Shown piece by piece: positions 6,164-6,213 of a stretch of 6,213 nucleotides of DNA. The DNA is taken from positions 11,821 through 18,033 of the forward strand of contig PMNQ01000175.1 of NCBI GenBank assembly GCA_003162555.1. The letters run 5' to 3'. The stretch is from Gammaproteobacteria bacterium (GTDB lineage Bacteria > Pseudomonadota > Gammaproteobacteria > Steroidobacterales > Steroidobacteraceae). The notes under the pieces were generated by a model, which worked only from the letters and a program-made list of their open reading frames with translations, searched no databases and had not been told where the DNA came from. Positions within the stretch are counted from its first letter, which is position 1; each line of letters begins with the position of its first letter. The position numbers and the translations under genes were made by a program.

Positions 6164-6213
6164 AGCAACGGCACCAGCAGCAGTGCGACGATGTTGATGA
6201 TCTTGATCAGCGG
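6160..6213 (-). CDS. hppA: C-terminus of a probable ion-translocating membrane pyrophosphatase (last 17 codons; rest off the window)
   Basis: Reading leftwards from the window edge, an open frame encodes PLIKIINIVALLLVPLL and then TAG. The string matches the conserved last helix of membrane-bound H+/Na+ pyrophosphatases, which typically ends NP-(L/M)-IK-x-x-N-(I/L)-V-(A/S)-LL. These enzymes couple pyrophosphate hydrolysis to H+ or Na+ pumping across the membrane. With only 17 residues the family call rests on this one motif, and ion specificity (decided by residues far upstream) cannot be judged. The gene converges on the M20 gene with overlapping stop codons. Confidence 0.68.
   Translation of the reverse strand, partial: PLIKIINIVALLLVPLL

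Overview
The window is about two-thirds G+C and densely coding. It reads as a chromosomal segment of a Gram-negative, proteobacteria-like organism: strong G/C third-position bias, three consecutive genes with Sec-type export signals, an Ada-type alkylation-response protein, and what looks like the end of a membrane pyrophosphatase gene. A xanthomonad-like or related gammaproteobacterium would fit, but this is a guess from gene style. No RNA gene, mobile element, CRISPR array or phage-like stretch was seen.

Layout, left to right. (1) Bases 1-557, minus strand: the first 185 residues of an Ada protein (methylphosphotriester-accepting domain plus AraC-type helix-turn-helix), cut by the window edge before any C-terminal methyltransferase domain. 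(2) Bases 614-2071, minus strand: a complete 12-helix-class APC-superfamily amino acid permease, 56 bp upstream of ada on the same strand. (3) Bases 2072-2221: a 150-bp divergent intergenic region with two short perfect dyads. (4) Bases 2222-6163, plus strand: three genes packed as one likely operon, namely an exported DUF2891 protein, an exported metal-dependent amidohydrolase (HxH, Lys, His, His, Asp centre), and an exported M20-family amidohydrolase/carboxypeptidase. Spacings are 10 bp and then a 4-bp ATGA overlap. (5) Bases 6160-6213, minus strand: the last 17 codons of a gene whose product ends like an ion-translocating membrane pyrophosphatase. Its stop codon overlaps the M20 stop codon within a single CTAG.

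Functional reading. The three plus-strand proteins all appear to be exported, two are hydrolases of C-N bonds in amide or peptide substrates, and the divergent gene is an amino-acid-type permease. The most economical inference is a small catabolic or salvage locus: periplasmic enzymes release amino acids from amide-linked compounds (N-acyl amino acids, dipeptides or cyclic amides) and the permease imports the product. DUF2891 has no established function that I know of, so its place in this operon is the most informative observation. Ada and the pyrophosphatase look like unrelated flanking genes.
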